A stretch of 64,000 nucleotides of DNA from JAGOGN01 sp036652735. GTDB taxonomy: Bacteria > Bacillota > Clostridia > Lachnospirales > Lachnospiraceae. A program made the translations under genes and the position numbers. The DNA lies in contig JAVVVI010000005.1 of assembly GCA_036652735.1 (NCBI GenBank), forward strand, positions 1 to 64,000, given 5' to 3'. The notes under the pieces are model-generated. The model was not told where the DNA came from. It searched no databases and saw only the letters and a program-made list of their open reading frames with translations. The stretch's first letter is position 1. Each line of letters starts with the position of its first letter. Of the stretch, positions 8,297 through 16,982 are shown in pieces.

Positions 8297-9199
8297 TTAT
8301 TGTCGATACTTTTTTAGTAATTGTAGAAAGTAGTCCGGCAACGGAGCTTCAAACTCTACATATTTGTTTAAGCTGGGGTGAATAAATCCGATTGTCATTG
8401 CATGAAGTGTTTGTCCCGTTAGCTTGCCTATCTTTTTTCCATACACTTCATCTCCTAGAATGGGATGATGAATGGATGCCATATGCACACGAATCTGGTG
8501 GGTTCGTCCTGTTTCTAATTGAAATTCCATATACGTAGTATCTTTAAACCGTTCCAGAACTCGATAATGCGTCACTGCTTCTCTTCCATCCGGGACAACC
8601 GCCATTTTTTTTCGATCTGATTTACTTCGGCCAATGGGTGCCTGAATGGTTCCTTCCTCTTCTTTCACAATTCCGGTAACAAGTCCGCGATAACATCTTG
8701 TAACGGTATGTTCTTTGATTTGTTGGGCGATTTTAACATGAGCGGTATCATTTTTGCATATAATCAGTGCACCTGTGGTGTCACGGTCAATGCGATGTAC
8801 AATGCCCGGACGAATCTCACCATTTATACCCGAGAGTTCCTCTTTACAGTGATACATAATGGCATTGACCAAGGTTCCGGATTCATGACCGGCACTGGGG
8901 TGTACCACCATGCCCTTGGGTTTATTAATAATCAAAAAATCTGCATCTTCATAAATAATATCCAGTGGAATATTCTCAGGAAGAATGTTTACATCCACCG
9001 CATCCGGGATATTAACTCGAATGAGATCCTGGAATTTCACCTGATAATTTGATTTTGGAATTAAGTCATTCACCAAAATCTGTTCTTTTTCCAGAATTTT
9101 TTGAAAAAATGATCTTGATCTTTCAGGAAATTTTTCAGCCAAGTATTTGTCAATACGAATCTTACTGTCCTGCTCCTTCACCTGTACAAAAACTTCCAT
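8297..9199 (-). CDS. rluD: RluD-family 23S rRNA/tRNA pseudouridine synthase
   Basis: Isomerises uridine to pseudouridine in structured RNA. The 300-residue protein has an S4 RNA-binding domain (about 13-70) and a catalytic domain with motif H-R-I-D-R-D-T-T-G, where Asp138 is the catalytic residue. AAGGTGA precedes the ATG. It follows lspA by 14 bases, the order seen in Bacillus (lspA-ylyB). RluD, RluC and RluA share this layout, so the exact target position is inferred from context. Confidence 0.9.
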   Translation of the reverse strand: MEVFVQVKEQDSKIRIDKYLAEKFPERSRSFFQKILEKEQILVNDLIPKSNYQVKFQDLIRVNIPDAVDVNILPENIPLDIIYEDADFLIINKPKGMVVHPSAGHESGTLVNAIMYHCKEELSGINGEIRPGIVHRIDRDTTGALIICKNDTAHVKIAQQIKEHTVTRCYRGLVTGIVKEEEGTIQAPIGRSKSDRKKMAVVPDGREAVTHYRVLERFKDTTYMEFQLETGRTHQIRVHMASIHHPILGDEVYGKKIGKLTGQTLHAMTIGFIHPSLNKYVEFEAPLPDYFLQLLKKYRQ

Positions 9200-9213
9200 A
9201 ACTTCACCTTTTT

Positions 9214-9762
9214 CTATACTTTTTTCTTCTTCGTTGGAAATAGCAGTTCAAAGTCCGGATCCTTGTATTTAAAAATCAGTAACACAAAGAAGACGATACA
9301 ACTACAAGTTACATAAATATCGGCTATATTAAACACCGGAAAATGAATTAATTTAAAATAAAAGAAATCAATTACATACCCATTAATAATTCGATCAATG
9401 AAATTCCCAATTGCACCCGCGGAAAAGACTACGTAGGTAATTCGTAAGGGTGTAAATCTACTGGAAAAAGGAATTTTAATATAAAAACAGATGAATATAA
9501 GCAGAATAATCATGGTTAAAATAATAAAGAACAAACGCCCTCCCTGAAGCAATCCAAAGGCGGCTCCCTTATTTTCCAAATAACACAATTCAAATACTCT
9601 TGGTATCAATTCAACTGCGGCTTCGCCCTTTAAGAATGCCACAGCAAGCATTTTTGATAATTGATCCAGAAAAATTAAAAACACCCCACTCAATAACACA
9701 AGTATTGTAGACGTTTTTTTATTAATCTCATGAATTTCCTGTACTTTTTTTTCTCTCTTCAT
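9214..9762 (-). CDS. lspA: Lipoprotein signal peptidase II
   Basis: Membrane aspartic protease that removes signal peptides from diacylglyceryl-modified prolipoproteins. The 182-residue protein has four membrane segments and the two catalytic aspartates Asp123 (G-N-F-I-D-R) and Asp148 (F-N-I-A-D). The start is the ATG at 9762, five bases after GGAGG; a TTG four codons upstream would use part of that site and is unlikely. Lipoproteins in this window that would use it include DacA and the DUF3048 protein. Confidence 0.95.
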   Translation of the reverse strand: MKREKKVQEIHEINKKTSTILVLLSGVFLIFLDQLSKMLAVAFLKGEAAVELIPRVFELCYLENKGAAFGLLQGGRLFFIILTMIILLIFICFYIKIPFSSRFTPLRITYVVFSAGAIGNFIDRIINGYVIDFFYFKLIHFPVFNIADIYVTCSCIVFFVLLIFKYKDPDFELLFPTKKKKV

Positions 9763-9790
9763 TGCTTCCTCCAAACGCTGTTTTATCAGT

Positions 9791-10543
9791 TTAAATTAAT
9801 TTTTTATATTGCAATTTGAGTTTTCCTTTTTTGGAAAGTTGTGAATCATCTTCAAGAATGAATTTTCCATATCCTCGAATCGATAATCGGTCCCCTTGTT
9901 TACATAACGTAGTGTTATGTAAACAAATTACTGAATTCACTGCAACTTTTTCGCCAAGAATTAATTTCGCTGCCTGGCTTCTGCTTACACCTGCCACTGC
10001 GGCAACAATACAATCAATGCGTGGGGATGTTATGGTCTGACTACAGCTTTGATATTCAATACTGCCCATTGCCTGCTCATAGGGTACCTGCTTTAAGATA
10101 ACGGTGGTGTGCTTGATTTTAATTAAATTCTCTGTCACATAATCCGTTATTTTTTTATTACAAAATACAAACGCCTTGGACTTTGCTACTATAATATCTC
10201 CAATTAATTTTCGTTCAAATCCTAAATTCATAATACTGCCCAACACATCCCGATGATGCAGTTCATCTGCAAATTTGCTATTCTTAGCCATGATCTCAAT
10301 ACAATGAATGGGGAAATCCGGTGTACAATTAAGAGCGCCCGGCACAAAAGCAGCCATTTGACGCTCACAAGATTCATTTCCACCAAATTGCTGCACAGAG
10401 CACAGCAACTCTTGTTTAATTGTATGTAAAATCCTCGTTTCATTTACATTCAAAAAATCACTATAACAAATTTGATTTTTTAAATCTGCCATGCGATCCA
10501 AATCAAAAAATCTTGCTTTTAATTGATCTTCTTCATTTTTCAT
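9791..10543 (-). CDS. ylmH: YlmH family S4 RNA-binding protein
   Basis: The 250-residue protein has the YlmH layout: an N-terminal region of unassigned fold and a C-terminal S4 RNA-binding domain (about 176-235). YlmH of Gram-positive bacteria sits in the division cluster downstream of sepF and has been linked to ribosome-associated functions. Here it follows sepF by three bases and precedes lspA. The usual intervening ylmG (yggT) is absent between sepF and ylmH. Confidence 0.88.
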   Translation of the reverse strand: MKNEEDQLKARFFDLDRMADLKNQICYSDFLNVNETRILHTIKQELLCSVQQFGGNESCERQMAAFVPGALNCTPDFPIHCIEIMAKNSKFADELHHRDVLGSIMNLGFERKLIGDIIVAKSKAFVFCNKKITDYVTENLIKIKHTTVILKQVPYEQAMGSIEYQSCSQTITSPRIDCIVAAVAGVSRSQAAKLILGEKVAVNSVICLHNTTLCKQGDRLSIRGYGKFILEDDSQLSKKGKLKLQYKKLI

Positions 10544-10546
10544 GTT

Positions 10547-11074
10547 CTAAAAATCCGTTTGCACTGCTGCAACATCAAAGGTACTCATAATCTCCTGAAA
10601 ATCTCCGGAAATATCAACGGATGATGGCGTTATGATAAAGATATAATTGGATACTTTTTGAAGATTGCCATCAATTGCAAAACAAGATCCAGAGGAAAAA
10701 TCAATAATTCTCTGTGCAATCTCAACATCCAGTCCTTCTACATTCAGTACCACGGCACGGTTTAAAAGAAGTGTTTCCGTGATCTCCCTTGCATCATCCA
10801 TAGATGTTGGTTTAATAACACATACTTCCATTCCGGTTGAGGTCTGTTTCTTAGATGGACGCATTGGTGTTACTTTATTCGCGCCTTTTGCAACGGGCTT
10901 GTCCTTTGACTTTCTGCGCTCTTCAAACTCATAGTCTTCATATACGTTTGCTTTCTTTGCAGAACGTTCTTTTCTTTCCTCTTCATAATCGTCTTCATAT
11001 TCCTCATTATCATATTCGTAATCGTCTTCCGGATTTAACCGCATAACGCTTAAGATTTTATCCATTACTCCCAT
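10547..11074 (-). CDS. sepF: SepF, FtsZ-ring membrane anchor
   Basis: SepF tethers FtsZ polymers to the membrane and bundles them. The 175-residue protein has the short amphipathic membrane-targeting N-terminus (M-G-V-M-D-K-I-L), a long acidic linker rich in Asp, Glu and Tyr (about 17-60), and a C-terminal SepF core (about 80-170) containing the V-I-K-P motif. The start is the ATG at 11074 with GGAG eight bases upstream; an earlier ATG at 11092 has no site. It lies 18 bases after yggS. Confidence 0.92.
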   Translation of the reverse strand: MGVMDKILSVMRLNPEDDYEYDNEEYEDDYEEERKERSAKKANVYEDYEFEERRKSKDKPVAKGANKVTPMRPSKKQTSTGMEVCVIKPTSMDDAREITETLLLNRAVVLNVEGLDVEIAQRIIDFSSGSCFAIDGNLQKVSNYIFIITPSSVDISGDFQEIMSTFDVAAVQTDF

Positions 11075-11092
11075 TTCACTTGCTCCATTCAA

Positions 11093-11803
11093 TTAAATAT
11101 TATAATTACGCTTACCAAAAATTCCTGTTCCAACCCGAACCATAGTCGAGCCCTCTTCTATGGCTACCATATAATCATTGGACATACCCATAGACAAAAC
11201 ATTCATATTTACATTATCAATGTTTTTCTTACTGATGTCAACTGCTAATTGCTTTATTTTACGGAAAACAACTCTGTTTTCTTCCGGATCTTCCACATTG
11301 GGGGCACTGGTCATAAGTCCCTGAATTTGAATGTTTTGAAAGGATGAGAGTTCCCTAACGAACGCCTCTGTATCCTTGGAACGGATGCCAAACTTTGTAT
11401 CTTCTTCTGCCATATTAACTTCAATCAAAATAGAAACCCTAAGATTGTGTTTCTCTGCCTGACTCTGGAGTTCTTGTGCAAGACGCAAGGAATCTACCGA
11501 GTGAATGAGTGTGGTTTTACCCATCAAATATTTCACTTTATTCCGCTGTAAATGCCCAATCATATGCCACTGAATATCCGTTGGAAGCGCTTCTATTTTT
11601 TCAGATAGTTCCTGAACTTTGTTTTCACCAAATTCACGCACACCAATTTCATAGAGTTCTTTTATCAAGGATATTGGCTTTGTCTTGCTTACTGCCAATA
11701 AGGTGATCTCCTCTCTTTTCCGTCCAACTTTCCTGCATGCTATACAAATGTTTTTTTCTACCTCTTCATAATTTACCTGACAGGCTGTGTGATTATTACT
11801 CAT
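11093..11803 (-). CDS. yggS: YggS family PLP-binding protein (PLP homeostasis)
   Basis: Alanine-racemase-fold protein that binds pyridoxal phosphate without a catalytic second domain and affects PLP and amino-acid homeostasis. In the 236-residue protein the PLP lysine is Lys40 in V-S-K-T-K-P; the F-G-E-N-K-V-Q-E motif is present. The start is ATG 11803, seven bases after AAGGAGAT, overlapping the upstream HlyD-like gene by 8 bases. The yggS-sepF-ylmH order is typical of Firmicutes. Confidence 0.93.
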   Translation of the reverse strand: MSNNHTACQVNYEEVEKNICIACRKVGRKREEITLLAVSKTKPISLIKELYEIGVREFGENKVQELSEKIEALPTDIQWHMIGHLQRNKVKYLMGKTTLIHSVDSLRLAQELQSQAEKHNLRVSILIEVNMAEEDTKFGIRSKDTEAFVRELSSFQNIQIQGLMTSAPNVEDPEENRVVFRKIKQLAVDISKKNIDNVNMNVLSMGMSNDYMVAIEEGSTMVRVGTGIFGKRNYNI

Positions 11804-13187
11804 CAACAATATCTCCTTCTTTTACGATGGAACCATCTAATGCGATATGATCATATATTCCAATTCCATAATCGGTTCCCTTTTCAATAATGGAATAATC
11901 TTCATTGGAAAATAAAATATTAATTTGTTTAAAAACCGCATATCCTTTATTAATATTAAAGACACCGGAAAGTTCTTTTGTGGTTGTTATTTTATAAGAA
12001 CGGTTTGATTCCGGCTGAATTAAACTGTCTCCTTTTTTTAATTCATCGCTGCGAATATAATAAAAATCATCTTGGGCACAATAGATGGACGCTTTTACAA
12101 ATTGAACACTGATTTTTCCTTTTTTATCCACTGTCTGCTTTAAAAATCCACTTTCACTGGAATTGCCGCCTTTGGTTGCATATTCTACCGGTACTCTTAA
12201 AAACTCTTCCTTTACAATGGCGGTATTGGGAATTTTCAACCCATCAATTGGATCAACGGTAAATTTAATGGATAAAAACCGTTCATCTGCATAGCGAATC
12301 ATTCCATTATTAAAGGATAGGATTAAGTAATCAGATCCGTTTATTTCTTTTAGCGTTGTACCGGCCCAGGCAGATTTCCCATCTTTTCTGAAGGTTATTT
12401 TAAGAAAGGTCTCGTCCTGAAGCTGTTTCACTTCCTGCTTTGATACCGGAACCACAAGCTGCCAGTTTTCATTGGTAACTAATTTATAAACCGCTTCATT
12501 TTTCTGAACCTTCTTTTTAATCTTCAGATTGATTTTATTGTACGAAGATTCATTCATCATACTTGGTTGAAAATTATCTAAGGTCACATCTTCCATCTCA
12601 TCCACGGAATATAATATAATTCCGGGTTCTTTGGGATAATATGTTTTGAAATCCGCCGCTCCATTTTCATTTAAAAATTTTCCATTAAAGGTTCCATCTT
12701 CATCCAATGTTAACGCTTCCAGAATTTTTGCTTTTAAATCATCTTTAAACATATAGGTATTATAAAAAGTTGATCCACTGTACGAATAGGAAAATTGTTC
12801 CAGCGCATCCTTTATTTTTTGAGTTGCATACACACTGTTTAAGTTCTCTGCTTGCTTGGATTGAATCCTGGTTTCAAAAAAATCACCGGTAGAATCCAAG
12901 GAGTAAATCAATGATTTGGGACTGACTTTTGTTTTGTCCTGGGGAAAATAATTAATATATCCATCTTCCCCGGAAAGAACAACGGTTTCTTCCCGAATAG
13001 CAAACCCCGTATAACTATTGTTCTGTGCTATATTGCCTGCTTGTACTTCGCAGGCAGTCACATGTTCCTGCGTAATATAATGAACCACACAAACCATTAT
13101 ATAAATAAAAATAAATCCAAATATGACCATACCGATATTAATGTTAAATGGTTTTTTGTATTTAATAATTTTTTTATTCTTTGGCAT
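11796..13187 (-). CDS. HlyD-like membrane-fusion/adaptor protein
   Basis: A 463-residue protein with a short basic cytoplasmic N-terminus, one membrane segment (about 17-36) and a large extracytoplasmic part. After the membrane segment a barrel-sandwich-like half-motif (about 60-97) resembles the lipoyl domain of HlyD adaptors, and beta-rich sequence follows. No ABC or outer-membrane partner gene is adjacent. It overlaps yggS by 8 bases, so it is translated with yggS-sepF-ylmH. A role in division or envelope biology is an inference from this coupling. Possible promoter elements (TTGAGT and TAAACT, 17 bp apart) lie upstream. Confidence 0.7.
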   Translation of the reverse strand: MPKNKKIIKYKKPFNINIGMVIFGFIFIYIMVCVVHYITQEHVTACEVQAGNIAQNNSYTGFAIREETVVLSGEDGYINYFPQDKTKVSPKSLIYSLDSTGDFFETRIQSKQAENLNSVYATQKIKDALEQFSYSYSGSTFYNTYMFKDDLKAKILEALTLDEDGTFNGKFLNENGAADFKTYYPKEPGIILYSVDEMEDVTLDNFQPSMMNESSYNKINLKIKKKVQKNEAVYKLVTNENWQLVVPVSKQEVKQLQDETFLKITFRKDGKSAWAGTTLKEINGSDYLILSFNNGMIRYADERFLSIKFTVDPIDGLKIPNTAIVKEEFLRVPVEYATKGGNSSESGFLKQTVDKKGKISVQFVKASIYCAQDDFYYIRSDELKKGDSLIQPESNRSYKITTTKELSGVFNINKGYAVFKQINILFSNEDYSIIEKGTDYGIGIYDHIALDGSIVKEGDIVDE

Positions 13188-13328
13188 ATTTCCACCATCT
13201 TCTTTTTTTTAACCACTGCTATAGTTTAACATTTTTTTTCATAGAACTCAACTTTGATTTTTCGTTTTATTGTATAAAAGAGCGAAAAGCACACATACTA
13301 CCTTTATAAAAAAACATAGGAGGACAAT

Positions 13329-13541
13329 ATGAATTCAAAAGCTTTGGATTATATTTTATTAACTTTCGTAATCATTGGTGCTATCAACTGGGGCCTAATT
13401 GGTTTCTTTCGATTTGATTTAGTCGCATTTTTACTTGGAGATATGTCTTGGCTCTCAAGAATTATTTATGCCATAGTCGGTCTGAGCGGTTTGTATCTAA
13501 TTAGTACTTATGGACGAATTCGATCCATGAAGGAAGTATAG
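13329..13541 (+). CDS. DUF378 family small membrane protein
   Basis: The 70-residue protein has two membrane segments (about 8-28 and 42-62) and the conserved I-N-W-G-L-I-G motif of DUF378 (YuzA-like) proteins. Function is unknown. AGGAGG precedes the ATG. It is one of few plus-strand genes in the region, stands alone between two minus-strand operons and is closed by a shared terminator. Confidence 0.88.
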   Translation: MNSKALDYILLTFVIIGAINWGLIGFFRFDLVAFLLGDMSWLSRIIYAIVGLSGLYLISTYGRIRSMKEV

Positions 13542-13548
13542 AAAATAA

Positions 13549-13582
13549 AAGGGTGCCTTAAGTTTTCTTAAGACACCTTCTC
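13549..13582. terminator. Bidirectional terminator between DUF378 gene and P-loop gene
   Basis: Stem of about 13 bp (13549-13562 with 13567-13579, TTTT loop) lies between convergent genes. A-rich sequence precedes it and T-rich sequence follows it, so it can work on both strands. Confidence 0.8.
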
Positions 13583-13606
13583 TTTGTTCCTGCTTAAATC
13601 ATTTTG

Positions 13607-14026
13607 TTACAAGGAAATAATAATATTATCTTTAATACATTCCGGCAGATCGCGCTCATCTCTGGAAACACTGAGGACAAAATTAACACCGAACATCTCA
13701 CTAATTCCTTCTAATTTTCTGATTGCATGGCTAATTTCATCACCGGTTGCATAAGAAATCGTAAGAAAACTATCCAGATACATTTCTTGTAAATCATGAT
13801 CCTGCGAAACAATCCCGCAGATAAATCCTAAAAATTCATCGCAATTTGTAATCTGAAAATCCAGAACATTAATCAAACGAATCTTGTTATGTAACTCATA
13901 CATATGCTTTGAGTTCTTGTCTAAGAAAACAATACTTCCATTTGCTGTCTTTACGGCTTCATTTGCTTTGTCTAAAAGATGCTTTGTTTTCCCTTTTCCC
14001 TTTTCACCTGAAATAATCTGTACCAT
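13607..14026 (-). CDS. Small P-loop protein of unknown role
   Basis: A 139-residue protein that begins with a Walker A motif, G-E-K-G-K-G-K-T (about 7-14), followed by alternating beta strands and helices. A hydrophobic strand F-V-L-S-V-S-R-D near the end could act as Walker B. It is far too short for PilT or another AAA+ ATPase, although related Clostridial proteins are sometimes labelled twitching-motility protein. The start is the ATG at 14026, eight bases after AGGAGG; an ATG two codons earlier lies too close to it. It is monocistronic with its own promoter. Confidence 0.65.
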   Translation of the reverse strand: MVQIISGEKGKGKTKHLLDKANEAVKTANGSIVFLDKNSKHMYELHNKIRLINVLDFQITNCDEFLGFICGIVSQDHDLQEMYLDSFLTISYATGDEISHAIRKLEGISEMFGVNFVLSVSRDERDLPECIKDNIIISL

Positions 14027-14130
14027 AGGCATTTCCTCCTGGAATCTTCCTGCTTCGCAAAACCCTGTAAATTTTCTATTACTACATCAATACAAATCGT
14101 TTTGCTCTGCAACAGTTATTTTATAGTTCA

Positions 14131-14159
14131 ATTATAGAATACATCCTGTAGAAATACAA
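14131..14159 (-). promoter_or_regulatory. SigmaA promoter of the small P-loop gene
   Basis: On the minus strand TTGTAT (14154-14159) and a perfect TATAAT (14131-14136) are separated by 17 bp, immediately after the dacA stop codon. The leader is about 100 bases and shows no clear structure. Confidence 0.7.
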
Positions 14160-15149
14160 CTATAAATTAGAAAATTGTTCTAGTATTTTTTTCATAAAAT
14201 AATAAAGGTTCTCACTGCTCCCTGCTTTTAACACAATTGATATTACAGATTCCTTTTTTTTGTTTTTACTTAATAGCACCAAACAGCGTCCGGCATCATC
14301 GGTTGTTCCTGTTTTTCCACCAAGAATGGTAACATCTTCCGGTGGAGCTACCTCGCCCTTTAAAAAGGCATTTGTGGATTTGTAGGTGGTCTCTATTTCA
14401 TCTCCATCACTGTTTTTATAATTACAGGTATAGGATTTACAGTGAATAAGCTTTTTGAATTTCTTTTCTTTTATGGCTTCATTAAAGATAAGATAAAGGT
14501 CATATACCGTTGTATAATGTTCCTTGTCATGAAGTCCATTTGGATTCACAAAATGGGAATGCGTGGCACCTATTTTTTTACATTCATCATTCATTAAAGC
14601 GGAGAACTTTTCCACACTTCCGGATACATACTCTGCAATTGCAATTGCGGCATCATTACCGCTTTCCATCATTAAGCCATGTAAAAGGGCATCCAGGGTC
14701 AACTTATCTCCCACCTTTAAATTGCAGCTGGAAGCACCGCTTGGCAGATCCACAGCGGTAGCACTCACTGTAATTACATCACTTAAATTTCCATACTTAT
14801 AGGCAAGCAATGCCGTTAAAATTTTAGTGGTACTTGCCGGATACATCTTTTTATATAAATGATATCCATAAGGAATCTCCTTTGTATCCAAATTAAACAA
14901 ACCTGCAGCACCACAAAGCTCACTTTTTACCTGATCTTTGTTAATATTTGCGGAAGGCGTAACACAAAGTTCATCTGAAAAGAAGCTCGTTTCTCCTGAT
15001 TTTTCGGCATCTTTTGATTCTTCATTTAAAACCGGTTGATAAACCATATAAGCATCTGAAAATGCTACTTTTTTTCCACAACCGGATAGTGTACTAACAA
15101 GCAGAACCATACACAGGAATCCGGCTATACCTTTATTTATATATTTCAC
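14160..15149 (-). CDS. D-alanyl-D-alanine carboxypeptidase (PBP5 family), lipoprotein
   Basis: Trims the terminal D-Ala from peptidoglycan stem peptides. The 329-residue protein has a lipoprotein signal peptide with lipobox L-S-G-C (Cys24), so it is lipid-anchored rather than held by the C-terminal amphipathic helix of PBP5. Catalytic motifs are Ser106-T-T-Lys109, Ser163-Gly-Asn165 and Lys278-T-G280. It overlaps mgsA by 17 bases and closes the cell-shape operon, consistent with wall maturation during growth. Confidence 0.92.
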   Translation of the reverse strand: MKYINKGIAGFLCMVLLVSTLSGCGKKVAFSDAYMVYQPVLNEESKDAEKSGETSFFSDELCVTPSANINKDQVKSELCGAAGLFNLDTKEIPYGYHLYKKMYPASTTKILTALLAYKYGNLSDVITVSATAVDLPSGASSCNLKVGDKLTLDALLHGLMMESGNDAAIAIAEYVSGSVEKFSALMNDECKKIGATHSHFVNPNGLHDKEHYTTVYDLYLIFNEAIKEKKFKKLIHCKSYTCNYKNSDGDEIETTYKSTNAFLKGEVAPPEDVTILGGKTGTTDDAGRCLVLLSKNKKKESVISIVLKAGSSENLYYFMKKILEQFSNL

Positions 15150-15528
15150 GCCACGCTAAGTCTCCTCTATCCAAAGATTTTATTAAAAGTTCTGCTGTTG
15201 CAAGATTCGTTGCAATTGGGATATTATGCATATCACATAAACGCATCACATTGTTTGCATCGGGTTCATGGCTCTTTGGTGATAATGGATCTCTTAAAAA
15301 AATAACTAAATCGATCTGATTATGTTCTATTTGTGAGCCCATCTGCTGTTCTCCGCCTAAATGTCCGGTTAAATATTTGTGAATGCTGAGGTTTGTCACT
15401 TCTTCTACTAATCGTCCGGTTGTACCGGTTGCAAAAAGACTGTTTTTACTTAAAATTCCTTTGTAAGCAATACAAAAATTCTGCATTAATTTTTTCTTTG
15501 AATCATGTGCAATCAGTCCAATATTCAT
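15133..15528 (-). CDS. mgsA: Methylglyoxal synthase
   Basis: Converts dihydroxyacetone phosphate to methylglyoxal and phosphate. The 131-residue protein keeps His8, Asp80, His87 and Asp90, which correspond to E. coli His19, Asp91, His98 and Asp101, and has the G-G-x-Q-Q-M-G loop. The residue matching the catalytic base Asp71 of E. coli is Glu60 (G-G-E-Q-Q). Whether this lineage variant is active is not clear from sequence. It overlaps rodA by 4 bases and dacA by 17, so it is embedded in the cell-shape operon. Confidence 0.88.
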   Translation of the reverse strand: MNIGLIAHDSKKKLMQNFCIAYKGILSKNSLFATGTTGRLVEEVTNLSIHKYLTGHLGGEQQMGSQIEHNQIDLVIFLRDPLSPKSHEPDANNVMRLCDMHNIPIATNLATAELLIKSLDRGDLAWREIYK

Positions 15529-16646
15529 CGATATACCCCCGTCCTATATTTTTCCGGCTGTAGTCCTACATTTAAAACCAGTCCAATTCCAATATAAAGG
15601 GATAGCAGACTGGTAAGACCATAACTTACAAATGGCAATGGCAGTCCTGTATTTGGCAATAATCCGGTTGCAACACTCATATTAATAAATCCCTGAACAG
15701 AAATTAACGTTGCTACACCGGTTGCAATTAGCCGCCCTGCCATAGTGCTTGCTTTTTTGGCAATTAAAATGCATTCAAAGGCAATTAAGAACAAAAGAAT
15801 CACAACAACTGCGCTGCCTACAAATCCTAATTCTTCCCCGACAATTGCATAAATAAAATCGGTCTGAGGTTCCGTAATGAAATTGCCATTTTTCAAGGAG
15901 GCAACCACATTATTGTTCAGTCCCTTCCCCCACAATTGACCGGATCCAATTGCCATAATGGAATTTTGCTGCTGCAAGGCAGTCTCCGGAAATTTTTCCG
16001 GCTGCAGCCACCCCATAATTCGTAGATATTGAAAGTGTTCTAAGATATTCTGTCCATCTTTTAAAACCAGACTCATGAATACAATTCCACCCGGTATGGA
16101 TACAAGGAGAATTGCACCAATTATTTTATAGCTTAAGCCCGCCGTAAAAATCATTCCTGCAAAAATTCCCGCAGTAACAATTGTTGTGGACAAATCCGGC
16201 TGTTTTAAAATCAACAATAGTGGTGGTGCAGCAAAAACAATGGTTAAAAGTAAAATCTTCCATGTATTGAGCTTTTCTTCGTATTTTGAAAACCAGTATG
16301 CAAAGAATAAAATCAATAAAATCTTTGCTAATTCAGATGGTTGAAACCGAAATCCATGAAAATCAATCCAACGGGTTGCTCCCCCTGCATCATCTCCAAA
16401 AAATTTAACAATCATGAGTATTGCTATGGTAAATGCATAAATCAACCAGCTAAATTTTAAGATAAATTTGTAATCAATCAAAGAGACAATTACCATTGTA
16501 ATAATCCCCACAAGCATTCCAATTTCCTGTTTTGTTTGTACCGATTCTTTTGCACTGCCAATTACAAATATCCCTATAATGGTTAATGTAACTACATAAA
16601 TCACAAGACGAAATCGATAATCTTTTAAATGATATTTCTTTAGCAT
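15525..16646 (-). CDS. rodA: RodA peptidoglycan glycosyltransferase (SEDS family)
   Basis: SEDS-family polymerase that builds lateral-wall glycan strands with PBP2. The 373-residue protein has about ten membrane segments and the family's late motif N-T-G-L-P-L-P-F-V-S-Y-G. FtsW is a close relative, but the location with mreBCD, mrdA and the min genes supports RodA. It overlaps mgsA by 4 bases (ATGA) and follows minE by 49 bases. Confidence 0.92.
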   Translation of the reverse strand: MLKKYHLKDYRFRLVIYVVTLTIIGIFVIGSAKESVQTKQEIGMLVGIITMVIVSLIDYKFILKFSWLIYAFTIAILMIVKFFGDDAGGATRWIDFHGFRFQPSELAKILLILFFAYWFSKYEEKLNTWKILLLTIVFAAPPLLLILKQPDLSTTIVTAGIFAGMIFTAGLSYKIIGAILLVSIPGGIVFMSLVLKDGQNILEHFQYLRIMGWLQPEKFPETALQQQNSIMAIGSGQLWGKGLNNNVVASLKNGNFITEPQTDFIYAIVGEELGFVGSAVVVILLFLIAFECILIAKKASTMAGRLIATGVATLISVQGFINMSVATGLLPNTGLPLPFVSYGLTSLLSLYIGIGLVLNVGLQPEKYRTGVYR

Positions 16647-16695
16647 AATTCAGTCCTTATTATTTCCATGTGAGTTTGCAATATCTTCTATACTG

Positions 16696-16971
16696 CTATT
16701 TTGCTGAGTGCTTCATGTCCTTAATTGGTATATTGGCATAGAGTGCAGGAACACTGCCATTATTGCCTTCCGACTCGGTCTGGGTGATTTGAATATCCAA
16801 CCCTTCCGCGTCAATTTCCATATATTTTGATATTACCGCAATAATATCATTTTTAATCATTTCCATTACATCTGGTGAACAATTTGCACGATCCGATACT
16901 AATAGTAATTTTAGTCTGTCCTTTGCAATATCTCCAGAATTTTTTTTCTTAAACAGATCAAATAAACTCAT
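16696..16971 (-). CDS. minE: MinE, topological specificity factor of division
   Basis: The 91-residue protein has the MinE layout: a short amphipathic N-terminus (M-S-L-F-D-L-F), a MinD-contact helix region (about 13-30) and a beta-rich dimerisation domain. MinE stimulates MinD ATPase and drives pole-to-pole oscillation of MinCD. Its presence shows that this organism uses the oscillating Min system rather than only a DivIVA/MinJ system. GGGAGG precedes the ATG; minD lies 11 bases upstream. Confidence 0.93.
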   Translation of the reverse strand: MSLFDLFKKKNSGDIAKDRLKLLLVSDRANCSPDVMEMIKNDIIAVISKYMEIDAEGLDIQITQTESEGNNGSVPALYANIPIKDMKHSAK

Positions 16972-16982
16972 AAAGTACCTCC

